From assembly GCA_003313425.1 (NCBI GenBank), contig NHZP01000062.1, positions 124,001-188,000 of the forward strand: DNA of 64,000 bases. The letters run 5' to 3'. Shown in pieces: positions 11,967 to 22,175 of this stretch. The first letter of the stretch is position 1, and each line of letters begins with the position of its first letter. Origin of the DNA: Pseudopyrenochaeta lycopersici. Taxonomy: Eukaryota; Ascomycota; Dothideomycetes; Pleosporales; Pseudopyrenochaetaceae. Position numbers and translations under genes: made by a program. The notes below the pieces were generated by a model that saw only the letters and a program-made list of their open reading frames with translations, did not search any database and was not told the origin of the DNA.

Positions 11967-12085
11967 GAACTGGCGGCGGCAGACACCTGAGAGGCAGAGT
12001 CGGATGACCGTAAGTTAGATACCTCATCCATGTCCATGTTGGAGAGGGCACTAGACACCTCGGAAGCAACCTCAGCGTCAGCCAT

Positions 12086-12959
12086 AGTATAGACAAAAGC
12101 ACTTAAATAAGGATAGAACAACGAATTTTTAGTGTTAAGAATAATTTAAACAGGTAAGCACTCTGACATTGAACGGGCCCTAGCTCGAATGCTACTATTT
12201 ATATATATATCGTTAAGGCCTAACGATGCCGATATCGTTAAAATCTATATCGTTATCGTTAAGCCTTAATGATACCATATCGGTTACAGCACTGTACAAT
12301 GTGTCGGACAGAGTGAGTAGTTCGCGTTTGTTGGCTGAATCGCAGGCCACCACTGCAGTGCCGATCATTGTACGTACTGGGAGAATAATAGCTATAAGAC
12401 CAATGCGCATACAGCTTGTATCTGTATACGTGCGGTGTAGTGGTTGCGGTGGTCCGGAAAAAAAAGTGTCCCATCACACAGTGTGTCCCGCCACGCAGTA
12501 AGTGACGTTATAGAGACCAATTTTTTTGTAGAGTACTCCATTTCCAAACCTGTGTCCGCTCTTTGATGTGGCTCTCACATTCTTTGCAGTCATTCTCGCG
12601 GGGTATGTTGTTGTCCTCCTTGTATGTCCGATAGGAATCTAGTAAACGCTGGGAGTGCTAAGAGCAGGAACCTTGATAACGAGTCCGTCGCTTTCATGGC
12701 TAGATGGTAGTGTGGTCACTGTGGTATGTTTGTATGTTGTTTGTTGAAACGGTTCGGTTTGAACGGCGAGGGTTTGTTGTGGAAGCAGTTGTGTAGGTCC
12801 TCTATAGTGAGGGTCGGCGTCGGTGCATTGCGGTGTGGCCTAGTTGTTGGCATACTCGTTGACCACGGTGAGGTTGGTGACTGTGGAGCAGGTGTTGACG
12901 ATATAGGAGCAGTCTGATTCCAGTCAGATCTTAGGGGTCTTGAGAGCTGAGGCGTATGT
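12086..12959. other. Upstream flank of hAT-2, then gene-free sequence with a poly-G run
   Basis: Bases 12200-12290 contain several direct and inverted copies of ATATCGTTAA/CGTTAAGG, resembling hAT subterminal repeats and probably the 5' part of hAT-2. I found no terminal repeat pair. The rest holds no supportable gene. A 14-15 G homopolymer lies just beyond, near 12996-13010. Confidence 0.35.
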
Positions 12960-13720
12960 CGGCTTTGTGGTCTTCGGCAATGTGGGAGGTGATATGGGGG
13001 GGGGGGGGGGGTTTGAGGCGGGGCATTCGGATTTAGCCCGTACTCCTCTTCAATTTGGCCGGCTGAATGGTATCCGTGCGGGTAGAGGATTCAAAGCACA
13101 CCCAATTACAAAGTCTAAATTCGAACTATCTGCATCTCGCTGGAAGTATCACCGGCTAGACATCGAGTTCGATGGTCCAGAGCCAAGGCTAGACGGAGTA
13201 GGTGACATGCCCAGCCTTCAGTCCATAGCTTTGGAAGACCCCTCGATCTCCCCAATTCTCGACAACATCGCACGCTGCGCTATAGCTTCGCTTTTCTATT
13301 TTGAACTCGATGCTATGCCCAAACAGTTCGGTGATGGGTACCTTGGCTCGGGATCAATCCAGTGTGTCCTTCCACGAAGTGATCCCGCGTTCGAGGCTTA
13401 ATCCACCGGCTCCGTTCTAATCTGGGCATGCTATTCATTGACAAGAAGTATATCACAGGGTTCGAGGAGCCTTCGCAACTTGATGGAATTGGTAAATCTT
13501 CTATAGAGGTTAGTTTTGCCGCACGAACCAACTTCTCTATCTATCTGCGAGAAGGTAGCGCTTCGCCCTGCCACATTAGCGGCTCGCCTTTCTCGGTGGA
13601 AAAGTTGGTCAGAGCACAGAACCTGGAGGCTCACTTTGGCCGGCCCGGCCATCGCAAGAGGAACTGGTGTCGAGAAGAGAGCGAACTTCCGGACGCAAAG
13701 CGCCATCGGTCATCGTAGCG
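12960..13720 (+). pseudogene. Fragment of a conserved-looking protein of unknown function
   Basis: A coding-like stretch reads FELSASRWKYHRLDIEFDG, then a hydrophobic segment with CAIASLFYFELDAMP and GYLGSGSIQCVLPRS. The frame breaks near 13400 and continues in another frame as LIHRLRSNLGMLFIDKKYIT and ISGSPFSVEKLVRAQNLEAHFG. The texture (ordered hydrophobic and polar pattern, shared context across the break) is that of a real C-terminal protein part. I associate it loosely with C-terminal regions of fungal patatin- or NLR-type proteins, without proof. A long poly-G tract lies at its 5' side and hAT-3 begins soon after its 3' end. Confidence 0.35.
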
Positions 13721-13796
13721 ACAGGTTTTGGCATGGTCGTGCAACGAATGAGCCAGGCAATAGCTTCTTTTCTAGTGAACTAAGGTAGTGATCTTG

Positions 13797-13849
13797 TTGC
13801 ACCGGACTGGACTGGATCCGAACCCTGAATCCAGTCCAGTCCGGTGCAA
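13797..13849. repeat. Perfect 21-bp hairpin in the left end of hAT-3
   Basis: Arms 13797-13817 and 13829-13849 are exact reverse complements (arm begins TTGCACCGGACTGGACTGG) around an 11-base loop. The arms consist of the ACTGGACTGG motif that recurs singly at the other end of the element. Confidence 0.85.
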
Positions 13850-13953
13850 GGGCTCTGGGACTCCCGGAGCGCCAGTGCAAATCCAGTTCTCACAATTGCT
13901 TAGTAAGGAACCTTTTTCAATGGAAAAGGCCAGTCCAGTGGCCGAATACACAT

Positions 13954-16489
13954 TTATTCTACACTATATACTGCGTCATGGACATCCACAATGTCCATAC
14001 TGGTTCCATCAATATCGTCCTCGTCCAGAAGATCGTCTTGGTCCACGATCTGAAGTTCCGCGCCGTCCATTTCGGTATCAGCATCACCCCCACCCTGCTG
14101 CCCAGTTTCCTGAGGGTCAGGCTCACCTTCTAGTCTCCCGATGCCTTCGTCGTCGAAAGTATTCCGTGTAGGTGGTCCATACCACGATCGAAGGCACTCG
14201 CTAGCTTCGATAATATCCATCTTGAGCCTCGAGCGCCGGTCGGTAAGCAGCATCTTTGCGCTGCTGAATAGCCTCTCACACTCATCGGACATTGGTGGAA
14301 CAGCTAGTACGTCGAGAGCCATACGTGATAGATCAGGTTGCGAGTAGTAGCGATCATTCCAGTACTGGATAACGTCAAACGAGTCATGTTCATCGAGCCG
14401 GATGACGTCTTTCTCAAGAAACTGATCGAGGAGATCGATAGCGGGTATTTCAGATGCTGATGCCTCATGGCGGAGCTTAAGCCGCTTATGGCTTTTAATA
14501 GCAGCAGAAGCCTTCTCTTTCTTAGCCGGAACAGCTGGCGTTAGGGTTGGGGTAGCAGGCGCCTGCTTAGTAGAGTATCTACCTCGATACTCTTCTAACC
14601 AGAACTCCTTAACAAGCTCTTTCACGGTTAAAATCCATGGCCGCTTAACTTCGTCCGTCCAGGTCTCGATGTACCACTGATGTTTAAGAGTTGGATTTAG
14701 AGAAATGGCGGTATAGTATGCTGGCGTATTATCCGCTTTTTTGAAGTATTCCTCGGCCTTACTCCAGGAAACTTCAGCTGCAGCGGCAAGAAATGCGAAG
14801 TCATCTGCTTCAGTTGCAAGAGCCCTACGGCCGTGTTTCTTCCGAACCGCCTCTTTGTGGAGCTCTTCAAATTTAATCTTAGCGTGCTGAATCTCATCTA
14901 GCAGCCAGTCAAGCGTCTGAAAGTGATCCGCTAGTGTTGACGCCCTGCCTTCCGTAGATAGGGCTCCATCATAGAACGTCTCAAGCTGGTCGCGAAGGTG
15001 CGCAAGTTCCTCCCACTGTTGCTTAGAAAGGCGGTCTTGAAAGAGGGTTTTCTGGCCCTGGCCAGCCTCGTACTGGTCACAGAAGGTCTGAATTCGCTCC
15101 TTCACGTTTAGGACTCTACCGATCGAGGTAAAGTATGAATTCCAGCGCGTCTGTTGGCTTTGAATAAGCTAGAGTATGTTAGCTCTAATTTCCGCCTAGC
15201 AGGTGCCAGCTCACCTCTAAGCTGTCAAACTCTGATAGCTCCCCTCCACATATAATTGATCTAAAGAACTGACGGCGCTGAGGGCTTGCTCGTATATATC
15301 GAATAATATTATGAAGCTTTCCGATAGCGCCGCGCTTCCGCCAGAGCTCCTTAATCCTCTTCATATCACCCTCCCTATACGCAGCGTCCAGATCTTTACA
15401 GACTTTTTCAGCGTCCTTTCCGATGAGAAAACCCTGCGCACATAGGTTCACGATATGCCCAAAGCAGCGGAGGCGCCGGCGCCTTCGCTGCTTCTCTGAC
15501 ATATTTGGGTAGAGGGCCTGAAGGACGGAATTGATACAGGTGTCATTAGTGGACGCGTTGTCTGCCATAAAGTAGCCGATCTGGCCAGTAGTCTTGTAAT
15601 CTTTGATCACCTGCAAAAGGACATCGGCGATATTTTCTCCTGAGTGTTCCTCTTCTACCTCACGTAGCGCTAACACAGCAGTTCGACGTGTTCCGGTATT
15701 ATCGATAAAATGTGCCACTACTCCAAGCACAGCGAGGTGATTCGGCGACGTCCAAAGATCGAACGATAACGAAATAGAACTCCGAGCGTCATGCATGTCG
15801 TGTCGTAATCTCTCCTTCCTCTCCTTGAATGCACTAATCACCCATTGATGAATAGTAGATGCGGCTTTTGGAAGTAGGTTCGCTAAAGGGGGAAATAGAT
15901 AAAAGAGGAGATCCCGAAAGTAGCCATTTTCAATCTGGAAGAAAGCGATATGGCAGCAGACCAGCCAGCGGATTAGGAGTTCCTTAAACCGATCTAAGCG
16001 ACGGGCGAAGACGATTGACTTCATGTCCTGGTAGTCGGATATCGACGGCTGGCTCGTATCCACCGAGTCTCCTCGGAAGGATTTACTTTCGCCGGTAACC
16101 TTATCGAGGTGGTCGAGCGCTGTAGAATTGCCATTCGACACTGCTGGAAGCTCTTGCTGACGGCGCTGTTTTTCACAGAGGTAGCAATACCATACACGTC
16201 TCCCATCTTTTTTGGCCCGTAGATCTTCACTGTATATCCAGATCACCGACGTTCGCTTCTTTGTTGCTTTAGGGCCCTTCGCTAGCACCGCACAGCGGAT
16301 ATACTGCTCCCCCTGGAGCTTAAACTCATCTGGCTGGATCGGGGCTTCTGGGTCGCGACGGGGGTTAATAGATTCAGGGGCAAGAATAATATTATCAGAC
16401 TCGGAAGTCTTAGAGGAAGAGCGAGCGAAGAACTGAGCAATTGTTGATGCGGCCATTTTAGGATGTCTGCCGCCGCTGAGTGGGTTCAT
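13954..16489 (-). CDS. hAT transposase of hAT-3
   Basis: 829 aa in two exons (16489-15215, 15168-13954) separated by a 46-nt intron (GTGAGC...CTCTAG with a GCTAAC branch site). An alternative start is the methionine at 16456 (MAASTIAQFF). A CxxC...zinc-finger-like segment (WYCYLCEKQRRQQ) lies near residue 105. Catalytic residues sit in SFDLWTSPN, FMADNASTNDT and AVPPMSDECERLFSSAK (D, D, E). QTRWNSYF is the fungal hAT RWNS block, completed only after splicing. The acidic C-terminal tail (many D and E) is longer than in hAT-1. No stop or frameshift is visible, so it is potentially functional. It differs clearly in sequence from hAT-1, -2 and -4. Confidence 0.85.
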
Positions 16490-16889
16490 ACCATTTTTAA
16501 CATATTAGCAGTCGTAGGTCCCGCTGGCCTGCCAGATTCATTATTGAATGCTATTAGGAAGCCATTGGACTAGATGAACTCCTTCTGAGAACGTGCTTCT
16601 GGGGTAAAGCGTACCTGAAGCAAGAACGCCGAAGATGTGACTCACTCTTCCCTTATTAGGTTAAGTTGCTTCCTAATTAGGCATGGTCCATTGGCGCTCC
16701 AGGAGCCTCCAGACCTCTCGATCCAGTCCAATCCAAATTTCTCAAACTCCGGATCCAGTCCAGCCAAATCCAGTCCATCCAAATCCAGTCCAGTGCTAGT
16801 CCAGTCCAATTAGATCACTGAGATCTAGCCCCTATTAAGAATTGCTGGCGACCTCCTAAGCAGTTCATGTCTAGATTTCCGCATTAGGA

Positions 16890-17022
16890 TGACTTTGAGA
16901 CTCGTGAAATAGCTATTGAGGGATGGGAGAAAGTTACTCAAAAGTTCATAAATACTCAGGTTGATAGTATGCCACAAAGGCTGAAAGATTGCATTGAATT
17001 AGATGGCCAGATGACTGGGTAG
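16890..17022 (+). pseudogene. C-terminal scrap of a Tc1/mariner-type transposase
   Basis: The plus strand reads REIAIEGWEKVTQKFINTQV, then DSMPQRLKDCIELDGQMTG-stop. The pattern A...W..v...fi...v.SMp.Rl..cI...G is the end of the DDE domain in fungal Tc1-like transposases. Upstream codons contain stops and no catalytic motif is left. It lies about 70 bp beyond hAT-3. Confidence 0.55.
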
Positions 17023-17589
17023 TGAGGAAAAACGCTTAAAAAGCTGCTCTAGATAGCTATCCAGTACAAAATTACAGCTTCAAATTTGAGCACATCTTTT
17101 AACTGCTCGAAAAACTGCTTAAAGTGGCCATCTTTCATCTTCCTCAGGTCTTTTCGCTCAGAAAGCGGTACGGTACTTCCAGCTACATGGATCGGGCTCC
17201 ACATAGCATCCTAATTCCTCCATGATCTCACTAGAATGAATTCGCGAAACATGGTGTGTTGAGTGGTATGCTGAGTGGTCTAGGGTGCTGAGCGTTCTCA
17301 ACCTGATCTTCGCATTCGTGTTAATCGGGGCAGTTCGTTGGTTCAGCTACAGGGCCGAATGAGCATGTAGTACCCAGTCCTCCAGAGTAGAGAGAACACA
17401 ATTCGCACAACGCTTGCAAGGCCTTTATAACTACTTGACCACGAATTAATCTAACCTTGCTCGACTAAACGTGCTCCTCGTTTGATGCACTCCAGATCCG
17501 TTCCCTCAGTGCTTTCTCTCCCACGACCGCCCCTCCGACAACCTATTCATGATAATCCGACGGACGCCCTCCACACTTTTCATCGAAAT
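17023..17589. other. Gene-free stretch
   Basis: No coding segment, terminal repeat or RNA gene that I can support. Confidence 0.3.
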
Positions 17590-17830
17590 GGGCTCGACGT
17601 CAGCTTATCTCTTTGGAGTATTCGCAATGTTCGCGGGATGATGGAACTGCGAATGTGTAAGAAGAGCTTCGAAATGACATTTAGATTTAACTCACGTCAT
17701 CGCCTTCGGTGTAGACGAAGCCATAGTGTTCAGCCAGGAATTTGGCAACAGTGCTCTTTCCACACCCAGCCGGGGCTGGTGACAATTAGAATATGGTGAT
17801 GGTTTGGAATGGAAATGGTGGTAGAAGGCT
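17590..17830 (-). pseudogene. Gluconokinase N-terminal fragment, frameshifted
   Basis: On the minus strand 17760-17690 encodes GCGKSTVAKFLAEHYGFVY followed by TEGDD, the P-loop and substrate-side motif of gluconokinase (ATP + gluconate to 6-phosphogluconate). HHILIVTS precedes it in a frame one base different (an extra base in the CCCCGG tract near 17770). A GTGAGT donor follows GDD, and after TTCGCAG the frame continues HHPANIAN, as in the family (HPPANI), then hits a stop. The remaining two thirds of the enzyme are absent. Confidence 0.62.
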
Positions 17831-18231
17831 TTGCGGCTTTCAATGATGAAGCGTTGCAGGGTGAAGCGGGCATAGAAATAGGAGGCGTAGCATAGTGCAT
17901 AGGTGTTGAATGTTGTGGCTCGGGGCGTTGCAACATATTGAAGGTGACGGTAAAGCTAACCATGAGGTGTTATGGTTACCAAGAGCCCAAGGTAATAGAG
18001 GCTGCGAGCAATTGGTGTTCTGGTGGACAAAGGAAGCGGCTAGGGTAATATATAGGTTGGGCCATCCTATGTAACCAAGGCTACAAATGCTGTCATAATT
18101 GCCATCCCGATTTGCGGCTGGAGCAGTGCTCTTTTTAAAAGACGCGAGCGCCCGTGAGAGTGGCTCCCGTTCAGACGCCGGAGATTGCATGACAGTAAGG
18201 GTGTGACCAGAGTTTGGTGCAGAGTTTCAAG

Positions 18232-21129
18232 CAGGCTTGTCGTCAACAATTCAATAAGGCTATTGGCACTTTTTGCCAATACCAAGATATTGGTTAACCG
18301 TTTTGCCAATACCAATAATGTGCCAATAATGTGTCAATAACGTGCCAATAAGGTTGCCAATACGCCTATCGCCAGTCTTGGCATGGTATAATAGTTCTAC
18401 TCTACAAACAGACTTTCGGAATTAATAGTACGAGGGCCAGATAAGATGCTAGACTCCAGTGACTCACTCTGCGTATCGTCTAAAGGCATATGACTATCAT
18501 CATCGCGTCCAAGGACTTCTGGGTTGTCGTCTTGAATCCAACGCTCGTTAAGTGCTCTCAGCTCTGCTACATATTCACCGTCCCTCTGAACATATATACG
18601 TTGCCATGACTTCAAACACTCTCCCATCTCAATATTCTTTGATCCGAGCTTAATTCTTGACCATGATATAGTGCGACGAGCCCCAGAAAAGACACGTTCC
18701 GGCTCAGCAGACATAGAGGGACAAGAAAGAATATTAACAGCCATTTTTGATAAGTTCGGATAGCTCTTCTGTTGCTGAGGCTGTAGCCACCACTCATAAG
18801 GCTCCATGTTAAGAGGGAGCTCACAGGGATCATTCTCAGTAAAGGAGATAAACTCATCTGCAGCGTGTACAGCAAGCCTCTGCTTCTGGTGCCACTGGGC
18901 GAACTTATCTGTTGCCATAGGATGTATTGAGATATCATCCACTATAGCAGGGTGTTTGCCCTTGAAGTTGTTCTCCTAGTACTTCTGCACCTTTGGAGAT
19001 ATATCCTTTACCCATTTAGGCTCCCAATTGCGTTCTAGATAGTTCTTTCGACGGGAAGGGTGAAGGAGTGTGGCTGCGCAGTAGGCAGGGACCTCGTCAG
19101 CTTTGATAAAGTATTGATCAAAGGAATACCACGCTGTTCGAATGCTGCTAAGAAGGGTAGGGTTGTTCTTGTGTTGCTCCTGTAAAATATTAGCTTCAGA
19201 ATCTAGGTTCATATCTTAGTAGACTTTAGGAAAAATTAATATTACCTACCTCAGATTCCTTTAAATGAGCAAGTATAAAGTCCATTGTGTATGGTGTTCG
19301 ATCCAGGCAAGCAAAAGAGCTCTCACAGAACTTAGTAGCTTGTTCGAGAGGTTTAAGGAAGTCGCGAGTATGGTAGAGGAGCTCCCAATCACTAGGAGTA
19401 AGATAGTCCCTTTCAAGTTGGCTGTAGTTTGAGTGTAGGAACTTGTTGACGGTATCTTCGTTATCGCAAGCCACCTCCAGCATTTAAAGCCAGCTATTCC
19501 ACCGGGTGTCGTTGTCCATCGGTATTGTCCGGCCAGCTATCTGCTTAAACTTGTGGTACTCATTGTAATTGGATCGGAGCCACTTAACGAAGTTATGAAG
19601 CTTTCCAAGTGGGCCCATTTGACGCCATTTGATAGCTGTAGCTTCTTCAAAGTTCTCTGTTAGTGCCTTCTCAAAACTAAGTGTCTCATCCTCTGTAAGC
19701 TGCTTTATCACAGCTTCAACAGCTTCTTTGTCCTTGGCAAATAAGAACGCTGAAGCGATGATATTGAGAACGTGCCCTTGGCAGCGGATTCTTCGGTGGG
19801 CTGCCTTCCAATTCTGGATACCTTTAAGTCTAAGCCAGGCCTCAAGTTGACGGCAGAGGACGTCATTAGTGCCGTCATTATCGCCAATAAAGTAGCCCAG
19901 CTTTGCCCATATCTCATACTTCTCTAGGTAGGGAAGAAGAGCTTCGAACTGGTGAATTCCCTTCTTAGAGTCTAGTAGCTCAATAAATCCAAGAGTATAC
20001 TTCCGAAGGATACCATCGCGGTTAACAAAGTGGGCTGTTATAGCAAGGAACCGTTTGCGATTAGGGCCACTCCAGGCGTCTGCAGCGAGGTGTATTTCAT
20101 ATTCTGTATCAAGCATCTCAGCTTTGACTTCCTCTCGGCGTGAATTAAAGCAGGTTTCGATAACACGAGGGACAGTTGTGTGAGAATCGATAAGGAAGGG
20201 TTTTACTGCCGGATTAAGTTGAATGAGAATACTGCGTAATTCTGGCCATTCAACAGCGTTGTACGGTAAGTTCTGGGCTACGATAAGTCGAGCTAGAGCC
20301 TCTTGAACTTCCTCTCTCTTAATAACAGATAAAAACACCTCCCTCTGCACTTTCTCTCTCTTTTCGTTAACCTGCTCTTCTGCATTCTTAAATGACTTCT
20401 CTAGTGACATATTTGTTGCTTTCCTAACTAGAGACTCTTCCTCCTCTTTAACAATTATACTATGCTTTGATTTCATATGGTTTCGAGCAGCGTTTGTTGA
20501 CTGGACACTATACACAAGATGAGGAGTGTTGCATTCTGGATCTGCACAGTACCAGATTGGATTGCGGTTCTTATCATGCGTTGGTTCGCTAGGGCCTGGC
20601 CTCCGGGCGTGGGACCATATTCTAAGAGCTCGCTTTTTGGAAGATCTTGTTGCAGCATGCTCGCTAGAAGTAGACTGACTAGCAGTTCGTTTGCGGCTGG
20701 CCGCTGGCGTTGGAGATGAGTAATGAGCTACAGAAGCTGTATCATTTGCCTGTTCTGTAGGGTCCATATTTAATGAAACAGACCGTATGTGAATAGAATT
20801 CGATAAAGTTTGGTTGTTAATGGCTAGAATAACTTGGGGGGTGCTGAGTGTTCAAATTTGAGGGGTTCTGTCAGCTAGCCGAGGCTTTGCCGAGCATCTA
20901 CAACTACACTTGAAGAGCAGTAATATATCAAGCATTACTTATATATACAATTAAATTACTGCCAATACATGATTTGCAGCACTTATAAGGCCAGAAAATG
21001 CAGAAGAAACTATATAGTATTTGCCAATAAGCTGCCAATAAGGCTAGAACCCTATTGGATTGGTATTGGTATTGGTATTGGCAATATATATTGGTATTGG
21101 CAATAATCCAACTGTTGACGACAAGCCTG
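18232..21129 (-). mobile_element. hAT-4: complete hAT element with exact 8-bp target duplication
   Basis: Inverted ends CAGGCTTGTCGTCAACA (18232-18248) and the exact complement (21113-21129) bound a 2.9-kb element. GTTTCAAG lies immediately outside both ends (18224-18231 and 21130-21137), a textbook hAT insertion. Subterminal repeats of CCAATA/TATTGG fill 18255-18370 and 21015-21110. The internal transposase gene is on the minus strand and disabled. Confidence 0.92.
18397..20767 (-). pseudogene. hAT-4 transposase, killed by two nonsense codons
   Basis: Exons 20767-19250 and 19179-18397 with a 70-nt intron (GTAGGT...TTTTACAG) give 766 codons in constant frame. A CxxC...H finger (YCADPECNTPH) is near residue 73. 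Catalytic blocks are AADAWSGPNRK, FIGDNDGTNDV and SMSAEPERVFSGARR. Two stops interrupt it: TAA at 19486-19484, after RWNSWL, where related proteins continue with M-L-E; and TAG at 18978-18976, after QKY. Both are explained by single C-to-T changes in a CpA context on one strand (CAA to TAA; TGG to TAG), the signature of repeat-induced point mutation. The rest of the frame is open, so inactivation is recent. Confidence 0.88.
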
Positions 21130-21137
21130 GTTTCAAG

Positions 21138-22175
21138 TAGCCAAGAATGGTGACGAAAAGATTATGAGAGAATGAGGGCGCTGGCTGAAGGGATCTCCTA
21201 TTATTTGAAGCCAGTGGCGTCCAGCCCCATGAATTATCGTTGCAATTGGCCCGTGCAGACATCAGCCTCCCTCTGGTTGGCTACCGGGCGCGGGAGATCC
21301 TCATAGCCCCTAAGGCTGAGATTGAACGATCAATGTCAGTGGCGACTTCGACGGTCCAGGCTAACCTGAAGTGTCCTAGCTGACGTTTCGGCCCCAGCTC
21401 CCCGACTTTAAAGTTGCCGTCACACAGAAATGCCACCAGGACCATAGTAATTGACGACATATATGTCTAACTGTGAATATACACAGGGTCATTGCCAGAG
21501 GAGGTGGAATTACCGAACGGGCAAATCATTAGCTTTGCCCTCGTCTCTTCTGGTAATTGGAAAAAAAATCCCGAATTTATGATCGGTATTCGATCCTACC
21601 TCATAGCTTCAATCCACGATGAGACATCGGTGAATCCTGTGTGCGTCTGGCGGCTAAGGATCTTCTTCAAGCCCGATCGGCTGGCATCTGGGTTGTCGGT
21701 TCCGTTCAACATGTAGTCTGCCTTCGGCTACGTCCTATCGTACCCATTGGTGGTGTATGTCGACGTGCTTGAGCTTAGTCAGAATCTTCTCGACTGCCTT
21801 AGTCGTAATTGAGACAGTCCGTTGGTTGTACACGTTGGTCCCATCGCGGCCTGAGCTGCTCGACAAATGCCGAGACACGGGAGGTGAGGACCCCGACAAC
21901 AAAGACCCCAGTTCTGCAGAATTTGTTAGCCTTTGCATATCTGCACCGGCATGCGCTCTCTGTTTGAGTGGGTAGCGTGCATGGGCCAGGATACGCCCAT
22001 TCTATCCAAAGGTGACGCACCGTCCTGACACATCCCCGAGGATATAATATGCAGGTTTTCCTCAACGAGGCTCGATAACACCTTCCAATGCATTGCCTTA
22101 CCGCCTTACCGCCTTACCGCCCTTCTCAGTCTCCACCGGCTGGTCCGACCTGACAAACTCTAGAGCTCTTAAAGC
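21138..22175. other. Flank of hAT-4 and upstream region of the Zn2Cys6 gene
   Basis: No supportable gene. Just before the transcription-factor start (22097-22120) lies a triple CTTACCGCC tandem repeat that could be promoter sequence. A short frame at 21492-21716 lacks an ATG and is unrecognised. Confidence 0.3.

Larger units (their letters stand above)
10186..12085 (-). pseudogene. hAT-2 transposase gene, 3'-truncated and interrupted by a nested hAT
   Basis: A hAT transposase on the minus strand. The gene begins at ATG 12085 (MADAEVASEVSS...), runs to 11967, is interrupted by a 706-bp insertion (11261-11966), and resumes at 11252 in the same frame once one 8-bp duplication copy is discounted. 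The body has a CxxC zinc finger (YYYCKLCSKRYTNSKSAW), the first catalytic aspartate in FAVDCWSSPNRK, and VSDNASANDK with RMRCFGHILNLAAQAFLF. Homology ends near 10190, so the catalytic glutamate and the dimerisation domain are missing. The ATG at 11263 is supplied by the inserted element's terminal repeat and is not the native start. Confidence 0.8.
13787..16819 (-). mobile_element. hAT-3: hAT-superfamily DNA transposon with open transposase
   Basis: About 3.03 kb. The ends are AGTGATCT (13787) and AGATCACT (ending 16819); with one more base they read TAGTG/CAGTG, a usual hAT terminus. Subterminal regions are full of ATCCAGTCCAG repeats on both sides (13797-13850 and 16720-16810), probable transposase-binding sites. 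I could not find matching 8-bp duplications outside the ends, so the exact boundaries may be off by some bases or the flanks were rearranged. Confidence 0.68.

Noticed and set aside
12996..13010. Poly-G run as a regulatory element
   Set aside because: Homopolymer without context; possibly a sequencing or slippage artefact.
13778..16828. 8-bp target duplication around hAT-3
   Set aside because: Flanks aactaagg/actaaggt and agatctag/gagatcta do not match in any register I tried.
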